Assembly: GCA_039030175.1 (NCBI GenBank)
Contig: JBCCER010000191.1
Coordinates: forward strand, 1-7,940
Length of the DNA: 7,940 nucleotides
DNA from: JANQGH01 sp039030175
GTDB lineage: Bacteria; Pseudomonadota; Alphaproteobacteria; DSM-16000; Inquilinaceae
Reading direction: 5' to 3'
Shown: in pieces, positions 1 to 6,251 of the stretch
Layout of the letters: the number at the start of each line of letters is the position of its first letter
Position numbering within the stretch: the stretch's first letter is position 1
The notes under the pieces: generated by a model
Databases searched by the model: none
The model's input: the letters and a program-made list of their open reading frames with translations, nothing else
Told to the model about the DNA's origin: nothing
Made by a program: the position numbers and the translations under genes

Positions 1-305
1 GCAAATCTCGACCCCATCCACTTCACGATGGAACCGGTCGGCGAGCGAAGGTTTGCGGGCCAGATGGTAAAGCGACCAGGCAAAGGAGTGAGCCGAGGTT
101 TCGTAGCCCATTAGTGTAAGGCCGTATCGGACATGAGGCGCGCGTCTTCGTCGCCCAGCTCCTCGCCCACCAGCTTCTTGAAGTTGGCCTTGGCGACCGC
201 GAGCTTGGTGTCGGCGACCACATCGACCGGCGTGCCGGTGCGCGCGGCCTGCGCCCGACGGACCATCGGCCTGAAAATCCGCTGCCTCAAACGACCGCCC
301 TTCGA
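1..305 (-). pseudogene. Cytochrome P450 fragment, frameshifted, runs off left edge
   Basis: Read on the minus strand, bases 120 to 1 encode LTLMGYETSAHSFAW and then SLYHLARKPSLADRFH. This matches the P450 I-helix oxygen-binding signature (A/G-G-x-E/D-T-T/S) and the following J-helix region. Upstream, bases 305 to 120 are open in a different frame and give a coding-like stretch ending in DEDARLMSDTA, which joins the I-helix part if one C is added at the CC run at 120-121. A stop lies at 306-308, so only about 60 codons precede the I-helix, whereas a full P450 has over 200 residues there. A third frame is also open between about 345 and 240, so a second frame change is possible. The heme-binding cysteine loop would lie beyond the left edge. 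The I-helix identity is fairly secure; the assignment of the upstream part to the same gene is inference. Confidence 0.55.
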
Positions 306-332
306 TCAATCGCCAGGCCGTTCTGCGTTCGG

Positions 333-472
333 CTAGAGCCGGATCGCCCTAAACCGAGTCGCTTTATCGGCTTGGTTTAGGGCATGAATCCCCTTCTAAT
401 CAACATGTTAGAGCAAATTCACAAATTTTTTTTGAGCCGTTTCCAGCTCGGAAAATACTCGATTTGCTCTAG
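333..472. repeat. Nested palindromic intergenic element
   Basis: Three sets of inverted repeats are nested here. CTAGAGC at 333-339 pairs with GCTCTAG at 466-472 and bounds the element. GCCCTAAACC at 346-355 pairs perfectly with GGTTTAGGGC at 374-383, extendable to 13 bp with one G-T pair. TAGAGCAAAT at 409-418 pairs perfectly with ATTTGCTCTA at 462-471, and inside that arm TTTCC (440-444) pairs with GGAAA (450-454). The segment is AT-richer than its surroundings and has no convincing ORF. The layout resembles the mosaic palindromic intergenic repeats known from rhizobial and related genomes. Whether it is repeated in this genome cannot be seen from one copy. Confidence 0.6.
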
Positions 473-671
473 GCGACGAAAAGCGTCATGGGAGAGACCA
501 TAGCGCGATTTTTCGAACTGGGAACACGGCGACGGAATCCGGTGATAGATCACCAATTCTCAATTCGGTTCTCGGCACGACAAGCCAAAGCGGCATTCAT
601 TCGGGGAGTTGGTGAACGTTCGCCGAATTTCCGGATGCACGGCGCCCAGCCTGCGGCTGAGGCCCAAGAAC
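473..671. other. Gene-free stretch with operator-like palindrome at 541-554
   Basis: No ORF here is convincing on either strand. The one structured element is GGTGAT-AG-ATCACC at 541-554, with 6-bp perfect arms around a 2-bp centre, which is the size and symmetry of a dimeric repressor site. It sits downstream of the minus-strand exported-protein gene, so it is not in an obvious promoter position, and its role is unknown. Confidence 0.3.
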
Positions 672-1118
672 TCAGCCCGATCGCGTACAGGTGGAACGAA
701 ACGCAAAGCCGTTGTCGCCGGACTCAACGAAGATCACGCGCATCGTGTTCTCATCGACGAGTTCGGCGGAGTGCAGGTGACCATCGCCGACGGCGGCGCC
801 GTGAAGGGTCCGGTTGTTCCAGTCGACTACCCCAACCATGAGGACCGTTCCGGTAAAGGCCGGGCCCCCTTGATCGCCGGCAACGCCCGGTTCACGGGCA
901 ATCTCCCAGTCCATCACGGCACTGTAGGTGGCGCCGACCTGCGCATCGAACGTGATCGTGCGTCTTGCCTCGGTGGGTTCTCCGCGCATCATCAGGGGGG
1001 TCTGGTCGCAGAGCCACTCACCGATGAGTTCGGGCAACTCGTCATCGCCCTGCGCTTGAGCGAGACCCGGCGTCAACAGCACCGCAAATGCCACAGCGTA
1101 GCGCATCGGTAGGTTCAT
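672..1118 (-). CDS. Small exported protein, unknown function (GxW start)
   Basis: This is a 148-residue protein with a clear Sec signal peptide: MNLPMR, a hydrophobic core (AVAFAVLL), then a likely cleavage after A20-Q21-A22. The mature part begins with a LIGEW motif (residues 31-35) and is rich in alternating hydrophobic residues, suggesting a small beta-sheet or lipocalin-like fold. Two cysteines, C37 and C144, lie near the two ends of the mature protein and could form a disulfide, consistent with a periplasmic location. I chose the ATG at 1118 because AGAG lies 8 bases upstream; the ATG at 1124 and the more distant codon at 1166 are in-frame alternatives. I do not recognise the family. Coding on this strand is supported by the signal peptide and by the strong third-position GC bias; the overlapping plus-strand frames lack such features. 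Confidence 0.75.
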   Translation of the reverse strand: MNLPMRYAVAFAVLLTPGLAQAQGDDELPELIGEWLCDQTPLMMRGEPTEARRTITFDAQVGATYSAVMDWEIAREPGVAGDQGGPAFTGTVLMVGVVDWNNRTLHGAAVGDGHLHSAELVDENTMRVIFVESGDNGFAFRSTCTRSG

Positions 1119-1413
1119 CAGCATTGCTCTATTCACCGATCCAGCCCATGGAGATATCGCCGCCAAACGATAGCACGCGCCTTTGGTGCTAGAAACGCTT
1201 TTTGTTGTTTCTTCACTTCATGGATTTTCGTCCACTGAAGCAAGCTCCGGTGATGCTGTGGACAGGACATGCGCAACCGGCCGACTGTTCGCCGTCTTGA
1301 TTGCGCCGGCCCTATCGACTCTTAGCGACATTGCCCGACTTCGGTTTGACGCGCCCGTCAGGGGTCGGCTCAATTATGGCGAATATCGCAGCGATACAAT
1401 CCAGGTGAAGGCC
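1119..1413. promoter_or_regulatory. Divergent intergenic region, promoters not resolved
   Basis: This gap separates the minus-strand exported-protein gene from the plus-strand PH-domain gene and must hold the promoters of both. I see no strong -35/-10 pair. The plus-strand frame of the downstream gene stays open back to a TTG at 1183, but that extension lacks a ribosome binding site and does not resemble the N-terminus of PH-domain proteins. Confidence 0.3.
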
Positions 1414-2043
1414 GTGAATACTGGCAGGGACGCCGCCGTTCTGACCTACGTCGAGGACGCCGTTCTCAACGAGGAAGAGCACATCGTTTGGAAGGGCCGG
1501 CCCGCGCCATGGGCCAGCGCGACGGTTCATTTGGCCATCCCCATCCTTGGCACCGTATTGATACTCTTCGGCCTCGCCTGGACGGGCTTTATTCTCAACT
1601 ACGGTCTTCCAATCTTGATGGCCATCCCAGGCGCGGCAGGACTCCTGTACGGCGCCAAGGTCGCCAGCCCCATGCTGATCAACTACATCAGGGCGGGCCG
1701 AACCTACTACGCCGTCACCAACAGGCGCATCTTGATCATCACCGCCGGCAGATCGATCTCGGTGGACAGCGTGACCGGTTCCGAAATCAAAAAGCTTCAA
1801 CGCAAGGAAAAGCTGGATGGCACTGGCAACGTGTCCTACCGGTTCACCACCACTAGCGGTCCCGACGCGAACAATCGGTACCGGAGCTATACGTCCTATG
1901 GGTTTCGCGACGGTCTATGGGGCGTTTCGGACGTCGCCGGCGCCGCAAACGCGATCGAGGCCCTGCAGCAGGCCAGCGACGCTGACGATTCGGACTCCCC
2001 CCGAAAGCTAGCCGTCACGGATCAATCAGAGCCCTCGCCCTGA
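1414..2043 (+). CDS. Membrane-anchored bacterial PH-domain protein
   Basis: The protein has about 209 residues with this start. It opens with a short cytoplasmic segment (LTYVEDAVLNEEE, then HIVWKGRP), as in bacterial PH-domain membrane proteins that typically begin M-S-Y-V-E. Two hydrophobic helices follow at about residues 36-85, then YAVTNRRILII at about 99-109, which matches the Y-x-x-T-x-R-R strand of the bPH fold. A GTGNVSYRF turn near residue 137 fits the end of that domain. The role is unknown; members of this family sit in the inner membrane. GTG at 1414 was chosen for the AGGTG 6 bases upstream. The family start aligns better with the CTG at 1441, which has AGGGA 10 bases before it. 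A TTG at 1183 would add 77 unsupported residues. The 3' end overlaps the convergent neighbour by 22 bp. Confidence 0.8.
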   Translation: MNTGRDAAVLTYVEDAVLNEEEHIVWKGRPAPWASATVHLAIPILGTVLILFGLAWTGFILNYGLPILMAIPGAAGLLYGAKVASPMLINYIRAGRTYYAVTNRRILIITAGRSISVDSVTGSEIKKLQRKEKLDGTGNVSYRFTTTSGPDANNRYRSYTSYGFRDGLWGVSDVAGAANAIEALQQASDADDSDSPRKLAVTDQSEPSP

Positions 2044-2426
2044 TCCTGCGCAGCAAATGCCTTTTTGGCGGTCGCGATGCCGTTCATGAAGGCGGGAACG
2101 CCAGCGTAAACAGCCATCTGCAGAATGATCTCGACAATTTCTTCGCGGCTGACACCGAGATTGAGGGCCGCTCGAATGTGATATTCGAGCTGTGACGGCG
2201 CGGTGCCCATGGCGGTCAGCGCGGCAACGGTCAGCATCTCCCGTGTCTTCAAATCAAGGCCCGGCCGATCGAGCACGTCGGTAAAGGCAAATCCAAACAC
2301 AGCTTCAAGAATGTCCGGCGACACGGCATCGAGATTTGCGCTGACCAGTCTGGACGAGCCCTCCTCAAGCTGGTCGAGAAGCTCTAAGGCCCTTGCGCGA
2401 CGGCTCGAAGGTGATGGCTTCGTCAT
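2022..2426 (-). CDS. Carboxymuconolactone decarboxylase family protein
   Basis: This 134-residue protein has the length and motifs of the CMD/AhpD-like fold of stand-alone gamma-carboxymuconolactone decarboxylases. Visible landmarks are R62-E63 in TREMLTVAAL, then LEYHIRAALNLGVSREEI, carrying H83 and E95/E96, and YAGVPA at 107-112. The AhpD redox pair CxxC is absent, so peroxidase function is unlikely. True PcaC enzymes decarboxylate 4-carboxymuconolactone in protocatechuate degradation, but no other pca genes are nearby and many homologues have other or unknown roles. The ATG at 2426 is preferred because GAGAGGA ends 8 bases upstream; an in-frame start at 2483 would add 19 residues without family support. 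Confidence 0.88.
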   Translation of the reverse strand: MTKPSPSSRRARALELLDQLEEGSSRLVSANLDAVSPDILEAVFGFAFTDVLDRPGLDLKTREMLTVAALTAMGTAPSQLEYHIRAALNLGVSREEIVEIILQMAVYAGVPAFMNGIATAKKAFAAQDQGEGSD

Positions 2427-2434
2427 GCGTTCAA

Positions 2435-2441
2435 TCCTCTC
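2435..2441 (-). promoter_or_regulatory. Ribosome binding site of the CMD-family gene
   Basis: Read on the minus strand this is GAGAGGA, followed by an 8-base spacer and the ATG at 2426. It decides the start in favour of the 134-residue form. Confidence 0.65.
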
Positions 2442-2729
2442 AATCCCCGTCGATGGGTCAATTTCCTGCAGCATTTGCGACACCGGCCAAACGGCGGCAC
2501 AAACGGTTTTCGCCCGATGATCTCAACGTCCGCCACACCGTTCTCCGGGACAGAACCGGTAGGCTATCGGCGCCAAGCGACAGGAGGTAATAAGGCGGTT
2601 CCGACGATACTCGGGTTCCTTGACGATCGAAAATAATGGGTCGAAACAAATCAATCGGGATTTACCGATCCATCGCAGCTACCTTAGCCCTCGCGCCAAT
2701 CGTTGCGCTGAAGACACCTGCGGACAAGC
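2442..2729. other. Divergent intergenic region with an orphan Shine-Dalgarno
   Basis: No convincing gene lies between the CMD-family gene and the permease. A perfect AGGAGG at 2582-2587 is not followed by a start codon at usable spacing. A 37-codon frame from TTG 2620 ends in a TGA at 2731-2733 that overlaps the permease ATG as ATGA, which could be a coupled leader or chance. Clear promoter boxes are not visible. Confidence 0.3.
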
Positions 2730-4358
2730 ATGAACGACCACCAAACGCCCAGGCAAGAAAAGGTAACTCTGCAACGCCGGATCGGCCCACTATCGCTACT
2801 ATTCGCCGGCATTTCGTCGATCATCGGCTCAGGCTGGCTGTTCGGGTCGATGTTCGCGGCCCAAATGGCCGGGCCAGCCGCGATCATTTCCTGGGTGATT
2901 GGCGGTGCGATCATGTTCGTGATCGCCATCGTCTACGCCGAGACGGTGTCCATGCTGCCGGCCGCAGGAGTGATCGCGCGCATCCCGTTTTTCACCCATG
3001 GGTCGCTCGCCGGTTTCACCGCCGGCTGGCTGTGCTTGGTGACCTACCTGGCCGCCACGCCGATCGAGGTTATCGCGGTGCTGGACTATGCGTCGAACTA
3101 CGTTCCATCGTTGACCACCACCGAAGAGGGTGAACGGGTGCTGACGATCGAGGGGCTGATCATCGCCGCCCTTCTGCTGGCGGTTTTCACCGCCATCAAC
3201 TTGAAGGGTGCGCACTGGCTGGCGACCGCGAACAGCGCCATCACCGTCTGGAAGCTTCTGATCCCGTCAATTGTCCCGATCGCCCTGTTTGTTTTCGCCT
3301 TCGATGGCGATCACTTCAGCGACTATAGCGGCTTTGCCCCGTATGGAACCGCCGGCATTTTTGCCGCGGTCTCCAGCGGCGGCGTCCTTTATGCCCTGTC
3401 GGGCTTCAGGGCCATGCTGGATCTGGCGGGCGAGGCGCGCAACCCGCAGCGCGACATCCCGCTGGCGCTGATGGGGGCCATCGGGATATGCACGCTGCTG
3501 TACCTCGTCTTGCAGATCGCCTTCATCGGCGCCGTGCCGGAAAGCTACCTGGCGATGGGGTGGTCGGGGATTTCCGAAGCGGCACCGGGCGGCCCCTTTG
3601 CGGCCATCGTGGGCCTATTGGGCCTCAAATGGTTGGCGCTGCTCATCTATATCGACGCGGCCGTTTCCCCGGGCGGTACCGGCCTTGCCTATTCCGGCGC
3701 CACGGCCCGGCTGGATTATGGCATGGCCAAAAACGGCCATCTGCCGAAAATCTTCGCGAGACTTAACCGGAACGGTGTCCCCGCCTGGGCGCTCCTGGCA
3801 AATCTCGTGGTCGGCCTGATCATGCTGGCGCCGTTTCCGAACTGGCGGGAGATGATCAGCTTCATCACCAGCGCGGCGCATCTGTCCCTTGCCTTCGGGC
3901 CGATCTCGCTGATCGCGCTGCGCCTGCAAATGCCGGACCGGCCCCGGCCCTTCCGCATCCCGTTCGCGATGCTGACGGCGGCCCTGGCCATGGTCCTGAT
4001 CAGTTGGGTGCTGTATTGGACCGGCTGGAACACCAACTGGAAGGCCCTCATCGCCGTGGCGGTGGGCGTGGCGGTTTTCGCCACTCTCCGATGGCTGCGC
4101 GGCCAGCGGGGCGAGCCCGCGAATGTCCGGCAAATGGCCTGGTTCGCGCCCTATCTCGCCCTTATCGCGACCACTTCCTATCTCGGAAATTATGGCGGCG
4201 GCATCGGACTTGTCCCAGAATGGCTCGACATGGCGATCATCGCCGTCGGCGCGCTGGCAATCTTTGCCCTCGCCATCAGATTGCGGCTTCCCGACGAGGA
4301 TGCGAAAGCGCTGGTGGCCCAAACGAATGTGGAAACACAGACGCGTGGCAAGATTTAG
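2730..4358 (+). CDS. APC-superfamily amino-acid permease (aspartate:proton symporter-like)
   Basis: This 542-residue protein has about twelve or more hydrophobic segments. Helix 1 carries GISSIIGSGWLFG (residues 27-39), the glycine-rich unwound stretch that binds the substrate amino group in APC transporters. The cytoplasmic signature GFRAMLDLAGEARNPQRDIP begins near residue 225 and matches the GFE...AEE.KNP.R.IP motif of the family. The GSGWLF form of helix 1 and the overall length recall the Bacillus YveA-type L-aspartate:proton symporters, but the substrate cannot be settled by reading. The tail after residue 520 is charged and probably cytoplasmic. The Shine-Dalgarno is weak (GCGGAC upstream of ATG 2730). 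The next genes on the same strand follow after gaps of 105 and 65 bases, so a loose operon is possible. Long frames on the opposite strand here are shadows. Confidence 0.92.
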   Translation: MNDHQTPRQEKVTLQRRIGPLSLLFAGISSIIGSGWLFGSMFAAQMAGPAAIISWVIGGAIMFVIAIVYAETVSMLPAAGVIARIPFFTHGSLAGFTAGWLCLVTYLAATPIEVIAVLDYASNYVPSLTTTEEGERVLTIEGLIIAALLLAVFTAINLKGAHWLATANSAITVWKLLIPSIVPIALFVFAFDGDHFSDYSGFAPYGTAGIFAAVSSGGVLYALSGFRAMLDLAGEARNPQRDIPLALMGAIGICTLLYLVLQIAFIGAVPESYLAMGWSGISEAAPGGPFAAIVGLLGLKWLALLIYIDAAVSPGGTGLAYSGATARLDYGMAKNGHLPKIFARLNRNGVPAWALLANLVVGLIMLAPFPNWREMISFITSAAHLSLAFGPISLIALRLQMPDRPRPFRIPFAMLTAALAMVLISWVLYWTGWNTNWKALIAVAVGVAVFATLRWLRGQRGEPANVRQMAWFAPYLALIATTSYLGNYGGGIGLVPEWLDMAIIAVGALAIFALAIRLRLPDEDAKALVAQTNVETQTRGKI

Positions 4359-4463
4359 GAGTTTCGAGAGTCGCGAGCTATCGACATCAGATAACACGAG
4401 TCAAACAGGGACGGCCCAGCGTATGCTGTTGCAGATCCGCTCTAAATTCACCGGGAACTTGCC

Positions 4464-4856
4464 ATGACCATTGTCGTCCGAACGCTCGGCATTGCCGCAG
4501 CCATGACCGTCATGTCCGCCGGACTAACAGCGGCCCATGCCCAGGAGAATGCCGCCGCCTTTCTAGGGGCCTGGGAGGCGAATATCGACGAAGGGCCGGT
4601 CACCCTCGAGTTCCGGGAGGGCGGTGAGGCCACGGGAACGCAAATGGGCGATACTTATCAGATCCAATGGGCCATCGGCGGGGCCGATGTTCTGAATGGA
4701 GTTGAATATACGATCCTAGAGATGGCGATCATCGACGGCCCGAAAATGTACACCCGTGCCGTGTTCGAGGGCACCGACGTCCTGGTCATCAGCGAGCCGG
4801 AGGCGACCTTGGGGCCGGATTTCTCCGACCCCATCACCATGCGGCGCACCCAATAG
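4464..4856 (+). CDS. Small exported protein, unknown function (GxW start)
   Basis: This is a 130-residue protein with a typical signal peptide: MTIVVR, a hydrophobic stretch, and a likely cleavage after A24-H25-A26. The mature part starts ENAAAFLGAWEANID, then alternates hydrophobic and polar residues (VTLEFREGG, YQIQWAIGG, MYTRAVFEG), as expected of a small beta-barrel or lipocalin-like fold. It contains no cysteine. GGGA lies 7 bases before the ATG. Its layout (signal peptide, a LGxW motif soon after cleavage, about 100 residues of beta-type sequence) resembles the exported protein at 672-1118, though I see no clear pairwise similarity beyond that. The function is unknown; a periplasmic location is inferred. 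Confidence 0.78.
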   Translation: MTIVVRTLGIAAAMTVMSAGLTAAHAQENAAAFLGAWEANIDEGPVTLEFREGGEATGTQMGDTYQIQWAIGGADVLNGVEYTILEMAIIDGPKMYTRAVFEGTDVLVISEPEATLGPDFSDPITMRRTQ

Positions 4857-4921
4857 CTGGCGGTAGGCGAGCCGACCTCCACTGTCACGCCAGCACCGGA
4901 CCAAAAGCGAAGCACCGCGCG

Positions 4922-5734
4922 ATGCCCGAAATTGAACCCAAGGACCTTTCGCTTAAGTCACTTACGGGGATCCATCTGTGGCACGCGCCCATGTCGAGCT
5001 GTTCGCAGCGTGTGCGCATCGTCTTGGCCGAAACAGGCAAGCCCTACACCGGCCACCTGATCGACCTGGAAAAGGACGAGCACGCGAGCGAAGCCTATCA
5101 GGCGATCCATCCCAAGGGCCTGGTGCCGGCACTTGTGGCGGACGGCCGCCTGTTCATCGAGTCGGTGGACATCATCCAGGAAGTCGCCGGCGCGGAAAGC
5201 CCCTTGGCCAAGGCGGCATCGGCCGAGCTGTTGGACTTGGCGGATGCCGCTCAGCAGGACCTCAAACTGTTGACCTTCGAGTTCCTGTTTCGCTCCGGCC
5301 CGCCGCCGAAACCGGAGGATGCCGAGGCGTTTCAGAGATCCCATCAGAATGCATGGCTGAGACAGTTCAGGATCGACTTCGCCAACGGCTTCGATCCCGC
5401 CCGCATCGACGCCGCCGTCCGCCGGACAGACGAGGGCTTCCGGCATCTCGACATGCTCTTGTCCGACGGCCGCGCCTTTCTGGACGGCGATGTCTTCTCG
5501 CTGGCCGACATTGCCTGGATGCCCAACGTCCACCGGTTCCAACTCATGGACTGGCCCTTCGATCGTACTCCCCATTTATTGGGGTGGTTCAACCGAGTTT
5601 CCGCGCGGCCTAGCTACAAAGAGGCGCTCTTGAATTGGCAACCTGAGGCGGTCAAACGGGCGTTTGCCGACTACACGCGCAGACGGCGCGCAGAAGGCAC
5701 TGATGTGCGGACGTTTGGCGGATTGGCCGGGTAG
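4922..5734 (+). CDS. Glutathione S-transferase family protein
   Basis: This 270-residue protein has a thioredoxin-like N-domain and an all-helical C-domain. WHAPMSSCSQRVR places S25-S26-C27-S28 at the catalytic position, so either serine or cysteine chemistry is possible. P69 in LVPAL is the expected cis-proline, and E80-S81 in FIESVDII is the gamma-glutamyl-binding pair. In the C-domain, FSLADIAW carries S193-L-A-D196, the conserved N-capping box of GST folds. About 16 residues precede the first strand, and a basic tail follows the last helix (TRRRRAEG). The substrate class is uncertain; Lig-type etherases, reductive dehalogenases and general detoxifying GSTs are all possible. The Shine-Dalgarno before ATG 4922 is poor. 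It converges on the MAPEG gene, another glutathione-dependent family. Confidence 0.88.
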   Translation: MPEIEPKDLSLKSLTGIHLWHAPMSSCSQRVRIVLAETGKPYTGHLIDLEKDEHASEAYQAIHPKGLVPALVADGRLFIESVDIIQEVAGAESPLAKAASAELLDLADAAQQDLKLLTFEFLFRSGPPPKPEDAEAFQRSHQNAWLRQFRIDFANGFDPARIDAAVRRTDEGFRHLDMLLSDGRAFLDGDVFSLADIAWMPNVHRFQLMDWPFDRTPHLLGWFNRVSARPSYKEALLNWQPEAVKRAFADYTRRRRAEGTDVRTFGGLAG

Positions 5735-5755
5735 CGTTGGCCGTGCACTCCTAAA

Positions 5756-5775
5756 GAGAAAGACGTCCTTTTCTC
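5756..5775. terminator. Possible weak hairpin between convergent genes
   Basis: GAGAAA at 5756-5761 pairs with TTTCTC at 5770-5775 around a loop containing GACGTC. It lies between the stop of the GST gene and the end of the MAPEG gene, overlapping the latter's stop codon. The stem is short and AT-rich and no U-tract follows, so a terminator role is only a suggestion. Confidence 0.25.
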
Positions 5776-6239
5776 AGAAGATCGTCACCGCGAGCGCATA
5801 GACCGCCATGATGATCACCGCGATCGAGCCGACCGAATAGAGGGCCGTACGCAGCTCGTGCCATTGTTTGGAGGTATAGGCCACCGTGTGGGCGAGGTGG
5901 GCGACTACGAAGGCGAATAACAGGACATTCGCCAACAGCGCCGGCGGGGCGGAAGCGACAAAGATCACGCCGCAGGCTAAGAAGGCCGGAATGTTCTCAA
6001 GATCGTTCCGCTGAATGCGCCGCGACCGTTCGACATAATCATTCGGTTCGAGCTGTTCAGGTCGGGGATTTCGGTTGGCCGGGCCGGCGTTCAGATCCTC
6101 TTGATTGAGCAGGCCGGCATTCGCCTTGATCATGCGAAACACCGTGACCCAGCCTTGACCCAATCAGCTTCAGGATCATGATCGAAGCTGCAATCACATA
6201 GCTCACGAATACCGGTTTATCCATGGTGAGAAATGACAA
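5774..6239 (-). pseudogene. MAPEG-family membrane glutathione transferase, one-base frameshift
   Basis: MAPEG proteins are small membrane enzymes that use glutathione (microsomal GST1, mPGES-1). The N-terminal frame (6239 down to about 6160) gives KPVFVSYVIAASIMILKLIG, a first membrane helix. The rest (6163 to 5774) continues in another frame as GQGWVTVFRMIKANAG. Removing one base from the CCC run at 6159-6161 joins them into a 154-residue protein, close to the length of MGST1. In the joined numbering R77, N78, E81, H117, Y121 and R130 fall at exactly the spacing of mPGES-1 R73, N74, E77, H113, Y117 and R126, which bind glutathione. YVERSRRIQRNDLENIPAF is the family signature. TTG 6239 is the likely start, with AGGAG 7 bases upstream; ATG 6224 has none. 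As given, the gene is broken; a sequencing error would make it intact. Confidence 0.85.
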
Positions 6240-6246
6240 GATCCTG

Positions 6247-6251
6247 CTCCT
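6247..6251 (-). promoter_or_regulatory. Ribosome binding site of the MAPEG gene
   Basis: AGGAG on the minus strand lies 7 bases before TTG 6239 and 22 bases before ATG 6224, so it favours a TTG start. The surrounding ten bases TTAGGAGCAG recur at 6332-6341. Confidence 0.6.

Noticed and set aside
488..841. 117-codon plus-strand frame starting ATG 488
   Set aside because: It has no ribosome binding site, its second half is arginine-rich, and it lies antisense to the exported-protein gene with its clear signal peptide.
1183..1413. N-terminal extension of the PH-domain protein to TTG 1183
   Set aside because: There is no ribosome binding site and no resemblance to the family; homologues begin close to T-Y-V-E.
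1312..1800. 162-codon minus-strand frame over the PH-domain gene
   Set aside because: Its composition is that of a shadow frame (G, D, H, Q rich), and the plus strand shows membrane helices and a PH motif.
2636..3133. 165-codon plus-strand frame starting ATG 2636
   Set aside because: It overlaps the permease out of frame and becomes arginine-rich, typical of a shifted-frame shadow.
3615..4397. 260-codon open frame on the minus strand across the permease gene
   Set aside because: Its translation is low-complexity, rich in G, R, H, D and Q, as expected of the antisense of a GC-rich gene. The plus strand encodes a clear transporter.
4856..4894. GCTGGCG/CGCCAGC inverted repeat as a terminator between the exported protein and GST genes
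   Set aside because: A 7-bp stem with a 25-base loop and no T-run is too weak to call.
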